The notes under the pieces were generated by a model. It worked only from the letters and a program-made list of their open reading frames with translations. It was not told the DNA's origin and made no database searches. From Flemingiibacterium sp045636265 (GTDB lineage Bacteria; Bacillota; Clostridia; Oscillospirales; CAG-272): a stretch of DNA of 64,000 bases. The stretch's first letter is position 1; every line of letters begins with the position of its first letter. Below are positions 1 through 7,119 of the stretch, piece by piece. The DNA lies in contig JAZTXD010000076.1 of the NCBI GenBank assembly GCA_045636265.1, positions 1-64,000 of the forward strand. The letters run 5' to 3'. The position numbers and the translations under genes were made by a program.

Positions 1-1
1 A

Positions 2-244
2 GACGGAATGATAATGGTGGTACGCCAGGAGTATGTAGACAAACGCCTTATTGATGATGCAATACATCAGCTCCAGCACGGCGGAGTAAGAATAATCGGA
101 TTTGTAATGACTTGCGTAAACTACGGAAGCAAGTACGGCAAATACAAATACAAGAAGTACAAAACCAAGAATTACGGATACGGTAAATCTTACCATCGAG
201 CTCCTCGTACTAATGATGGTAAGGATATGAATAGTAAGGGCTGA
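2..244 (+). CDS. Bacterial tyrosine kinase (CpsD/EpsB-type), C-terminal fragment
   Basis: The reading frame is open to the left edge, so only the last ~80 residues are present and the start lies outside the window. The visible part begins with the segment DGMIMVVRQEYVDKRLID, which resembles the last strand and helix of the P-loop ATPase fold in CpsD/CapB kinases. It ends in a low-complexity tail with about nine tyrosines among Lys, Gly and Ser. In BY-kinases this C-terminal tyrosine cluster is the autophosphorylation site that controls polysaccharide chain length. The next gene, two bases downstream, is the cognate PHP-type phosphatase, as in many capsule operons. The Walker motifs are outside the window, so kinase identity rests on the tail and the neighbour. 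Confidence 0.8.
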   Translation, partial: DGMIMVVRQEYVDKRLIDDAIHQLQHGGVRIIGFVMTCVNYGSKYGKYKYKKYKTKNYGYGKSYHRAPRTNDGKDMNSKG

Positions 245-246
245 TT

Positions 247-1011
247 ATGAGAAAGCATAAGTTGGAAAAGCAAAACTATACTTTTTCCGGTTGTGTTGAT
301 TTTCATACGCATATTCTTCCACAAATGGATGATGGCAGCCGTTCTCCTGATGAGAGTGTTGCAATGCTGGGTTCATTGTATTCACAAGGGGTATCATTAG
401 TTTCTCTTACACCGCATTTTTATGCGGACGGTGATACGCCGGAACGTTTTTTTGCCAGACGTGAAAAATCGTTTTCTCTTCTTTCTGAAATAATAGACAG
501 CACCCCCAATGTCTCCTTACCGCAACTTGTTCTTGGGGCAGAGGTGGAGTATTTTGAAGGGATATCGTGTGTTGACTCTCTTTCCGATTTTAGTATCGGT
601 GATTCAGGTCATATACTGATTGAAATGCCCATTAGTGCGTGGTCTGGGCGCATAGTGGATGATATACTCCAGGTTCACGATCGAAAGGGATGCTCTGTTA
701 TTTTGGCACACGTGGAACGGTATCTTTTTGATCAAAAAAAGGATATTATTCATAAATTATTGGAAAACGGCGTTCTTATGCAGAGTAACGCATCCTTTTT
801 TATAAATAAAAAAACTTCAAGAATGGCACTCCAGATGTTAAAAGAGGGTGTAATACATCTTATTGGCTCGGATTGTCATAACATGATTACCAGACCTCCA
901 AACATGCTTGATGCAATGAACATAATTTCAAAAATGTTGAGTAAAGAACTTGTTGATGATATTATGGCCGATGCTGCGCATTTGCTTGGCAGGGAAAGTT
1001 TTAACGGTTAG
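247..1011 (+). CDS. PHP-type protein-tyrosine phosphatase (CpsB/YwqE family)
   Basis: A 254-residue member of the manganese-dependent PHP phosphatase family that dephosphorylates the tyrosine tail of BY-kinases. The metal-binding N-terminal motif DFHTHILPQMDDGS (about residues 18-31) is intact. Further metal ligands are visible as TPHFY near residue 58, LGAEVEYF near 97, ILAHVERY near 155 and IGSDCHN near 207. Length matches CpsB/YwqE (about 250). It starts two bases after the kinase stop codon, so the two are surely co-transcribed and translationally linked. It should act in the cytoplasm at the membrane face, cycling the kinase between assembly states during capsule or exopolysaccharide export. 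Confidence 0.9.
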   Translation: MRKHKLEKQNYTFSGCVDFHTHILPQMDDGSRSPDESVAMLGSLYSQGVSLVSLTPHFYADGDTPERFFARREKSFSLLSEIIDSTPNVSLPQLVLGAEVEYFEGISCVDSLSDFSIGDSGHILIEMPISAWSGRIVDDILQVHDRKGCSVILAHVERYLFDQKKDIIHKLLENGVLMQSNASFFINKKTSRMALQMLKEGVIHLIGSDCHNMITRPPNMLDAMNIISKMLSKELVDDIMADAAHLLGRESFNG

Positions 1012-1088
1012 TATTAATAATAAACGGTATAAAATCCGTTGTAGCGCGGAAAGGAAGCTTTTGCACTGCAGGAGCAATATTCGTAATT

Positions 1089-2027
1089 ATGAAGACAAAA
1101 TACGTTGTTTTGTTGTGTGCTTGTCTTATCGTTGCTATTGTGTGCGCGGTTTTGAATTTTACTTATCAGAGATCAAACACTGATACCGGTGAAAATTTAG
1201 AAGATAAACTTGATTCAATTAAAAATGCTGCTACCGACCAAATGGCATCTGACAGTACGGAGACTGTTACTGATACAGTGCAAGCAACAGATGCAAGTCA
1301 GGGTACAACGGAATCTGATGAAACTTCCTCTTCTGAAGAATCATCATCCGATACATCAGCAGAAACTGTTGATTCAAGCGAAGTGACTACGCAGTCGCAG
1401 CAAACTTCTTATGTTCCACCATCAGACACTCACGGTGTGATGGATTTTACATGGCTGAAACGTATCAACCCGGAGATATATGCCTGGATAGAAATTGAGG
1501 GCACAAGAATAGATTATCCGGTTTTACAGAGCGCTGATAACGATAAGAAATATCTTTCAACCGCATATGATGGATCCCCATATGTTGGCGGAGCTATATT
1601 CACTGAAAAAACTTATAATAGCTCCGACTTTAATGACCCGGTTACCGTTATCTACGGTCATACCATGAGATCGGGAAACATATTCGGACAGCTTCAGAAA
1701 ACCTATTCAACCAAAGATTCTTTTGATATGCACTCACAGATTAAAATGTATCTTCCGGGTGAAACCAGGACATACACGGTGTTTGCAGCGGTTCCGTACG
1801 ATAGAATACATATCATGCATACATACGATTTCTCGAAAGAATATTGGTATAACAGATTTTTTAAAGACGTAAAAAATATTCGTGAGATTGGTGCTATAAT
1901 AAACCAGGATATTACTCCCCAATATGATGACAGGGTAATTATACTCTCTGTGTGTCTGAATGAGGACGCAACAAGAAGATTTTTGGTAATGGCTGTATTC
2001 GATAAAGATCTTGCTGACAACCAATAG
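1089..2027 (+). CDS. srtB: Class B sortase
   Basis: A 312-residue membrane-anchored transpeptidase that would link proteins to the cell wall. One N-terminal membrane helix (about residues 5-24) is followed by a long Ser/Thr/Asp/Glu linker (about 50-108) and the sortase barrel. The catalytic triad is visible: His191 in VIYGHTM, Cys289 in IILSVCLNE and Arg296/297 in ATRRFLV. The spacing after the cysteine and the N-terminal anchor fit class B rather than class A or D. It sits between a tyrosine-phosphatase gene and an LCP gene, an unusual place for a class B sortase, which is usually next to its substrate. No LPXTG-like or NPQTN-like substrate gene is visible in the window. The start lacks a well-spaced Shine-Dalgarno site; GGAGC lies about 13 bases upstream. 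Confidence 0.88.
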   Translation: MKTKYVVLLCACLIVAIVCAVLNFTYQRSNTDTGENLEDKLDSIKNAATDQMASDSTETVTDTVQATDASQGTTESDETSSSEESSSDTSAETVDSSEVTTQSQQTSYVPPSDTHGVMDFTWLKRINPEIYAWIEIEGTRIDYPVLQSADNDKKYLSTAYDGSPYVGGAIFTEKTYNSSDFNDPVTVIYGHTMRSGNIFGQLQKTYSTKDSFDMHSQIKMYLPGETRTYTVFAAVPYDRIHIMHTYDFSKEYWYNRFFKDVKNIREIGAIINQDITPQYDDRVIILSVCLNEDATRRFLVMAVFDKDLADNQ

Positions 2028-2123
2028 TCCGGAAACTGTCAATTTTTCATCGCTGATACTTGCAAAATTTGCGGATGTTGTTTAAATAAACGATTAGCTT
2101 GCAGTTAAGAGAGGAGATAAAAT

Positions 2124-3095
2124 ATGAGGAAACACTTTAAGGTGGTATATTGTTCTATTATAGTTCTTGTTTTAATTGTCTCCATAATTTTTGCATTTAG
2201 TTTTGCGGAAAAGCTTATAGATAAAAGTAAATATAATGATGAAACTCTCTCATATACCGAAACCGGAAACAATCGCGTTCTGTATAATGGGGAATATTAT
2301 GATCGCAATAATTACATAGATTCGGTGCTGCTTATCGGAAGCGACTCATACGCTCAAGCAGATAAAGCATATACTCAAGCCGATTTTATTGCTTTGTTGG
2401 TTATTGATAATATGGATGCGCGTTACCGTATATTACATATTAATAGAGATACGATGACCGCTATAACACAGCTTGACACAATAGACCGCAAAATAGGCAC
2501 TTTCAGCGGACAACTCGCTTTAGCTCATTCCTACGGTTCAAATGGCCAGATCCAGTGCTTAAACACGGTTGAAGCTGTGGAAAATTTGTTGTACGGAATT
2601 AATATTGATCATTATGTTTCCATTACGATGGATGTGGTTCCAATGCTGAACGATAGTATTGGCGGAGTAACTGTAACTTTAGAAAACGATTTTCCGGTGC
2701 TCGGTGAAGAATTTGTTAGAGGGGCAACTGTCACGCTTAAAGGAGAGCAGGCGTTATCATTTGTTCGCTTTCGAAATGATGATGCTGTAAATAGTAACCT
2801 TGAACGAATGGAGCGGCAACGTCTGTATATTTCAGCACTTTGGGAGAAATACGATGACGAAAATGCCGGAATTACAGTTCAGTCACTTTTGGATATCGGA
2901 GAACACATGGTTTCGGATTGTTCGCTTAATACTCTTTCCTATTTATTAGGTCAGCTTAAGGACTATGAGTATGATGGAATAGTTACACTTAAGGGTGAGG
3001 CCTCTAAAAACGGTCAATATGTTGAATATCATATAGATGAGGATGCAGCTCAGGCAAGTGTAATAGATTTGTTTTATAAAAAAGCAAAGAAATAG
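2124..3095 (+). CDS. LytR-CpsA-Psr (LCP) family cell-wall glycopolymer ligase
   Basis: A 323-residue LCP protein, expected to transfer undecaprenyl-linked glycopolymer (capsule or teichoic acid) to peptidoglycan outside the membrane. It has one N-terminal signal-anchor helix (residues 8-29) and an extracellular LCP domain from about residue 60. Visible LCP features are DSVLLIGSDS, the catalytic-loop segment HINRDTM and the helix RMERQRLYISAL. One commonly conserved arginine appears replaced: where relatives have an R-S/A-D motif this protein reads TQADFIAL. The start is supported by GAGAGGAG ending 7 bases upstream. Its place after the kinase/phosphatase pair and before the sugar dehydratase is typical for capsule operons. 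Confidence 0.85.
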   Translation: MRKHFKVVYCSIIVLVLIVSIIFAFSFAEKLIDKSKYNDETLSYTETGNNRVLYNGEYYDRNNYIDSVLLIGSDSYAQADKAYTQADFIALLVIDNMDARYRILHINRDTMTAITQLDTIDRKIGTFSGQLALAHSYGSNGQIQCLNTVEAVENLLYGINIDHYVSITMDVVPMLNDSIGGVTVTLENDFPVLGEEFVRGATVTLKGEQALSFVRFRNDDAVNSNLERMERQRLYISALWEKYDDENAGITVQSLLDIGEHMVSDCSLNTLSYLLGQLKDYEYDGIVTLKGEASKNGQYVEYHIDEDAAQASVIDLFYKKAKK

Positions 3096-3220
3096 AATTT
3101 TCAGTGAAAAGTCAAGCATAAGGTTGTTTAAGGCACATTACTAACAAAGGGCGCGGTTGAAATTCGCAGAAAGGAAGTGCTTTGCAAGTGATACTGGGTA
3201 TCGCTGCATAAGCTATAGTC

Positions 3221-5251
3221 ATGAAAATGAAGAGCAAGGCTGTAGAATTAGCAAAAGGCGAAAACAAAAAATCCACTCGCAGACAACCCCATATTCCTCT
3301 GGTAGTGTATGATTTATTTGTTTTGATGCTGATTACCATATTCATGGTAGGGTTTAATCCTAGCAATACCTCCAAAATTGGCTGGGGGGCTGTGGCTATA
3401 CACTATTTGATATTGGCTGTATGCATTTTAGTATTTCGGTATCTTTTTACCGTATACCGTCAGATTTGGAGATACAGCACGTCAATATCGTATCTGTATA
3501 TCATAACCTCGGATATTGTTGCCGGAATATGTTATTATCCGCTTATCCATATAATTCCTGTGCAGAAGGTATCGTTTGTACGCGCATGCACTGTTGTGGC
3601 GGTTAATTTGCTGATCTCTATAAGCATTCGACTTTTATATCAGTACCTGTATGAACGTGCAAATAATATTTACACCGGAAATGTTTTTCTCCGTAAGTTT
3701 ATGGGGGCTGTTACGGGACTTTCTTTTACCGGTTATTCCACTGTATCGGTTTCCGATGTTGAACATTCGCATTCCAAAATAAAAATTGCTATTGTGGGCG
3801 CGGGACAAGTTGGCGCCATGCTTGCTGAGGAACTTCTTAAAAATCCATTTGCTACATATGATCCTTGTTGCTTTATTGATATCGATCAGTCCAAAATAGG
3901 ACGTGTTTTGTTTGGACTCCCGGTAATTTCGGGAAATTCAAGCATATCAGAGAAACTTAAAGAGTTATCGGTACAAGAGATAGTTTTTGCTTTGCCTCAA
4001 CTTGCACCTGAACGGATAAAGGAACTTTACGAATTCTATAAAAAGACCGGATGCAAGATAAAGGTGTATGACTACCCCATAATGCAGACGGCGGAGGGCG
4101 GAAAGCGCCACATGCGTGAGTTTGACATTGAGGAGCTTCTTTTCAGAAAATCAGTTAAAATTGAGGATCCCCAGACCAATGAATATTATAAGGGAAAAGT
4201 TGTACTGATAACCGGTGGCGGAGGTTCTATCGGTAGCGAGCTTTGCCGACAAATCGCAAGAATGCAGCCCAAAATCCTTGTAATTCTGGACGTTTATGAA
4301 AACGGCGCGTACGATATTCAGCAGGAGCTCAGAATAGCTTACGGTGCGGCACTTGATCTTCGTGTGGAGATTGTTTCTGCCTGCGACAGAAACGGTCTTG
4401 AAAAGGTGTTTGAGGCTTACAGGCCGAATGTTGTTCTTCATGCGGCAGCGCATAAGCATGTACCGCTTATGGAGCATAACGTATGCGAAGCAATCAAGAA
4501 TAATGTTTTCGGTACGCTTAACACAGTTGAGCTTGCAGAAAAGTACGGCGTTGATAAGTTCATTATGGTATCCACCGATAAAGCTGTAAACCCCACAAAC
4601 GTAATGGGTGCCACAAAGCGTGTGTGCGAGATGATCGTTCTCAGCCACGGCCTTAATTCAAAGGGGACGTCTTTCAGCGCAACCAGATTTGGAAATGTGC
4701 TCGGAAGCGCAGCTTCTGTTGTTCCGCTCTTTAAGAGACAGATTATGAAAGGCGGACCGGTTACTGTAACCGATAAGAGAATTATACGCTATTTCATGAC
4801 AATTCCCGAAGCAAGTCAGTTGGTGCTTCAGTCGGGTGCTATGGCAAAGAACGGAGAGCTTTTCGTGCTTGACATGGGCAAGGCGATACGCATACTTGAG
4901 CTTGCGGAAACTATGATACGCCTTTGCGGCTTTGAGCCGTACCGCGATATAGACATTATCGAAACGGGACTTCGCCCGGGTGAAAAGCTTTACGAGGAGC
5001 GTTTAATTCGCCCTGAGGAACTTGATAAAACACAGAATGACCTCATATTTATCGAGAGAGATATTCCTCTTGCGCCGGAGGTTATAGCTGAAAAGCTCAA
5101 CATCCTGCGCGGCGCACTCATGAACGATGACGATGCTACAGCGAAAGCGGCACTCATGAGTATAGTTCCCACATACAGAAAACCCGATGATGTAAACAGC
5201 TCGGCGGCAACCGAGGAAAAGCTTGTAAAGTTAGAAAAATCATCTGTATAA
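3221..5251 (+). CDS. Membrane-bound NDP-sugar 4,6-dehydratase/epimerase (CapD/FlaA1/PglF-like)
   Basis: A 676-residue polysaccharide biosynthesis enzyme. Four membrane helices occupy roughly residues 28-150. A CoA-binding-like Rossmann domain follows (IAIVGAGQVGAMLAEELL, near 188), then the extended SDR domain starting at VLITGGGGSIGSELCRQ (near 327). The catalytic segment STDKAVNPTNVMGATKR carries the Met-x-x-x-Lys arrangement that replaces Tyr-x-x-x-Lys in UDP-GlcNAc 4,6-dehydratases of the WbpM/PglF/CapD type, so UDP-GlcNAc is the likely substrate. The N-terminus is uncertain: an in-frame TAA at 3209-3211 limits it, and no good Shine-Dalgarno site lies directly before ATG 3221 or 3227. Codon use in the N-terminal third is more AT-rich than in the catalytic half. 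Confidence 0.9.
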   Translation: MKMKSKAVELAKGENKKSTRRQPHIPLVVYDLFVLMLITIFMVGFNPSNTSKIGWGAVAIHYLILAVCILVFRYLFTVYRQIWRYSTSISYLYIITSDIVAGICYYPLIHIIPVQKVSFVRACTVVAVNLLISISIRLLYQYLYERANNIYTGNVFLRKFMGAVTGLSFTGYSTVSVSDVEHSHSKIKIAIVGAGQVGAMLAEELLKNPFATYDPCCFIDIDQSKIGRVLFGLPVISGNSSISEKLKELSVQEIVFALPQLAPERIKELYEFYKKTGCKIKVYDYPIMQTAEGGKRHMREFDIEELLFRKSVKIEDPQTNEYYKGKVVLITGGGGSIGSELCRQIARMQPKILVILDVYENGAYDIQQELRIAYGAALDLRVEIVSACDRNGLEKVFEAYRPNVVLHAAAHKHVPLMEHNVCEAIKNNVFGTLNTVELAEKYGVDKFIMVSTDKAVNPTNVMGATKRVCEMIVLSHGLNSKGTSFSATRFGNVLGSAASVVPLFKRQIMKGGPVTVTDKRIIRYFMTIPEASQLVLQSGAMAKNGELFVLDMGKAIRILELAETMIRLCGFEPYRDIDIIETGLRPGEKLYEERLIRPEELDKTQNDLIFIERDIPLAPEVIAEKLNILRGALMNDDDATAKAALMSIVPTYRKPDDVNSSAATEEKLVKLEKSSV

Positions 5252-5254
5252 GTA

Positions 5255-5284
5255 AAACAGAGGGCGCTTAAGCGCCCTCTGTTT
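5255..5284. terminator. Bidirectional terminator, perfect 30-bp palindrome
   Basis: A perfect inverted repeat (arms 5255-5269 and 5270-5284, GC-rich core AGGGCGC/GCGCCCT with A and T flanks) lies between two convergent genes. It follows the dehydratase stop by three bases, and it contains the last codons and the TAA stop (5268-5270) of the minus-strand small protein. Confidence 0.9.
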
Positions 5285-5498
5285 CTGTTATTATCTTTTC
5301 AACTGTCTTGCTTGAAATGAGCATTTTGGTAAGCTTGGGGAGTCTTTGATAAAGCTCTGTACCATCAGCAGTATTAGCGATATCAAATATCAACTCACGT
5401 ATGAGCTCGATCTGACCGCGACGTGCAAAGATTACAGCAGAAATCACTATTATCAGTGCTACAAGAATCAGGTCAATGTTTGCTATCAGTAGTTCCAT
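5268..5498 (-). CDS. Small membrane protein of lysis cassette (holin-like?)
   Basis: A 76-residue protein with one strongly hydrophobic N-terminal segment (LLIANIDLILVALIIVISAV, about residues 3-22), followed by a basic turn and a soluble charged tail. A near-perfect GGAGGTGA site six bases before the ATG supports the start. It overlaps the preceding 69-residue gene by 26 bases and ends inside the shared terminator. I do not recognise the family. Size, topology and position after a GH25 lysozyme suggest a phage holin or antiholin, but this is inference only. Its mild similarity in layout to the other two small membrane proteins of the cassette comes from topology, not from sequence I can align. 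Confidence 0.6.
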   Translation of the reverse strand: MELLIANIDLILVALIIVISAVIFARRGQIELIRELIFDIANTADGTELYQRLPKLTKMLISSKTVEKIITETEGA

Positions 5499-5682
5499 TT
5501 TTATTCACCTCCGTCGTTTTTATTAAAGCTCCGAGCATACTTTCAACTCCGGCAACCGTGAAAACCGATCCCACAAGAACCGTAGGCTCGTTTCCCGTGA
5601 TTGCAAACTGGATGAGCACGGCAACTGAAAACAGTCCTAAAAATGAGTAGATGCATATGAGCAATTTTTTTAGATATTTCAT
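5473..5682 (-). CDS. Small two-helix membrane protein of lysis cassette
   Basis: A 69-residue protein with two hydrophobic segments, about residues 6-28 (LLICIYSFLGLFSVAVLIQF) and 34-53 (TVLVGSVFTVAGVESMLGAL), and a short polar C-terminus. GGAG lies about 8 bases upstream of the ATG. It lies 26 bases after the GH25 lysozyme gene and overlaps the next small membrane-protein gene. Two-helix proteins of this size next to an endolysin are commonly holins, yet no family motif can be named here. The overlap suggests translational coupling with the following gene. Confidence 0.6.
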   Translation of the reverse strand: MKYLKKLLICIYSFLGLFSVAVLIQFAITGNEPTVLVGSVFTVAGVESMLGALIKTTEVNKNGTTDSKH

Positions 5683-5708
5683 TTGTTTTTCTCCAATCTA
5701 CCGGAATG

Positions 5709-6608
5709 TCAGTTGCTTTTAAGCGCGGCTTTATAGAGCTTGTCGAAAAGCGGTTCAGCAAAACGGTAGTTGTTAAGATACGCCGTTTCCTCGGGCGTAA
5801 ATCCGTAATATAGACGCATGTGCGAAACAAGCTTATCATGACCGGTTATGCGAAGCGGTGATAATTCACGCCGAACCATTTTATCAGCCATTTTTGTGAG
5901 AATTGCTTCACCCGTCGGGTGCTCTTCTATATAGTCAAGTGTTTGATTCTCCAGCGTTGTGCGCGACTGTATGATAAGTCTTGCAAGCGGCGCGTAGCCG
6001 AAGTTCATGTCAAACTGACCGACAACTCCCGGAATTTGCCCGTCATCTGTATACTGATGAATAGCGAGCTTCTTTCCCGAAGCTGTGGGGCGCGATACCT
6101 GCCCGTTTTTTATGTAGTGAGCGTGCCAAACGGGGAAGTCGATCGATTTCAGGTTAATATAGTTGTTTATATGGTCGGTGTTAGTGTAGTGGCAGGCGCG
6201 ATATCCCGCCGCCTCAACTCTTTTGCAGAAAGCGTTTATGAGATTTGTAAGCTCACTGCGCGAGAGCTTGCTTATATACGGGTTGCCGTAATTCTCGGAG
6301 TCACATGCAAGATACAGCGTTATTTTGTCGCGGTACGGCTCCACGGTCTTTATGAAAAAGTCCGCCTCTTTATAGGTTTCCTGCAAATTTGATGCTGTGA
6401 AAAAATGATACGCTCCGACGGGAATTCCAACCTTGTGAAACCCGAGAACGTTTTTTGCAAATCGCTTATCCTCAAAAAGATAACCCTTTGAATAAAGCGC
6501 GTGGCCTTGCGACGCCTTTACCATTACAAAACCGACGTTTGCTTTTTTTGCGGCGAGGTAATTGATGTCGCCGTTGTTTGTTGAAATGTCAATACCGGTT
6601 ATCGGCAT
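5709..6608 (-). CDS. GH25 lysozyme (phage-type endolysin)
   Basis: A 299-residue glycoside hydrolase family 25 muramidase that cleaves the MurNAc-GlcNAc bond of peptidoglycan. The barrel begins at once with GIDISTNNGDI (Asp7), continues with VGFVMVKASQG, and carries the catalytic Asp103/Glu105 in LACDSEN. Later conserved parts are FPVWHAHY and IHQYTDDGQIPGVVGQFDMNF. The C-terminal ~90 residues are not a recognised wall-binding repeat. There is no signal peptide, so export would need a holin, consistent with the flanking small membrane proteins. A good site AAAGGAG precedes the ATG. Because no capsid, tail or integrase genes are nearby, it is either a prophage remnant or a domesticated lysis module. 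Confidence 0.9.
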   Translation of the reverse strand: MPITGIDISTNNGDINYLAAKKANVGFVMVKASQGHALYSKGYLFEDKRFAKNVLGFHKVGIPVGAYHFFTASNLQETYKEADFFIKTVEPYRDKITLYLACDSENYGNPYISKLSRSELTNLINAFCKRVEAAGYRACHYTNTDHINNYINLKSIDFPVWHAHYIKNGQVSRPTASGKKLAIHQYTDDGQIPGVVGQFDMNFGYAPLARLIIQSRTTLENQTLDYIEEHPTGEAILTKMADKMVRRELSPLRITGHDKLVSHMRLYYGFTPEETAYLNNYRFAEPLFDKLYKAALKSN

Positions 6609-6637
6609 AAAAATCTCCTTTCGTTGTTAAGTTAAGT

Positions 6638-6955
6638 TTAGTTTGCGTGAAGATATTCCGCGGTCTTTTCTCTGGTAAAACGCTCAAGATTATCAGCCGC
6701 CTTGCGGTAATCGTCAAGCTCGAAAGCGCAGACCTCATCCGAGGTTATGGCACGCAGAGCCACTGTGTTTGACTCTGTAAGCCGTCCCACAGCATGCAGT
6801 GTTTCGCCGCGGACAATATTTTCGCGGATGCGGTCGTCTTCACGCTTGTCAAGCATTTTTTCGAGCTTATCTATTCGCCTTAAAATCAGCGCGCTTATGA
6901 TTGATGAAGTTCCGATAATCCCGCTAACGGACGTGATTATTGCACCGATGTCCAT
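6638..6955 (-). CDS. Small membrane protein, first gene of lysis cassette
   Basis: A 105-residue protein starting MDIGAIITSV; the longer reading from 6991 is unlikely because GAGAGGGGGG lies just before the ATG at 6955. One N-terminal membrane helix (residues 3-23) is followed by a charged, probably helical cytoplasmic part (RRIDKLEKMLDKREDDRIRE), with a second amphipathic region near the C-terminus. The size and single-helix-plus-coiled-coil layout recall phage haemolysin/holin proteins, but I cannot assign a family. It precedes the GH25 gene by 29 bases. A TATAAT box lies about 25 bases upstream of the start, so it probably opens the cassette transcript. Confidence 0.65.
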   Translation of the reverse strand: MDIGAIITSVSGIIGTSSIISALILRRIDKLEKMLDKREDDRIRENIVRGETLHAVGRLTESNTVALRAITSDEVCAFELDDYRKAADNLERFTREKTAEYLHAN

Positions 6956-7061
6956 GTTTGCCCCCCTCTCTTTGCTGGCATTATAGCACACTCTATCTGT
7001 CGCTGCACGTTAATGAGGGGCATAATGTATCATGCTTTCCAACAAGAAAAAACGCAAAAAC

Positions 7062-7097
7062 AAGCGCACGTTTCACCATTTGGTAAAACGTGCGCTT
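7062..7097 (-). terminator. Terminator of fused ABC transporter gene
   Basis: A 12-bp perfect stem (arms 7062-7073 and 7086-7097) followed on the minus strand by T-rich sequence. It lies 22 bases after the stop codon of the transporter gene. Confidence 0.85.
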
Positions 7098-7119
7098 TAT
7101 GCATTTTATTTGCGTAGTT

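Noticed and set aside
5255..5284. 30-bp palindrome as an insertion-sequence end or recombination site
   Set aside because: It is flanked by A and T runs between convergent genes and behaves as a terminator; there is no second copy and no transposase.
6615..6640. TTGTTAAGTTAAG resembling a Rex half-site
   Set aside because: Only one half-site is present at the required spacing, and it lies between two lysis-cassette genes without a promoter.
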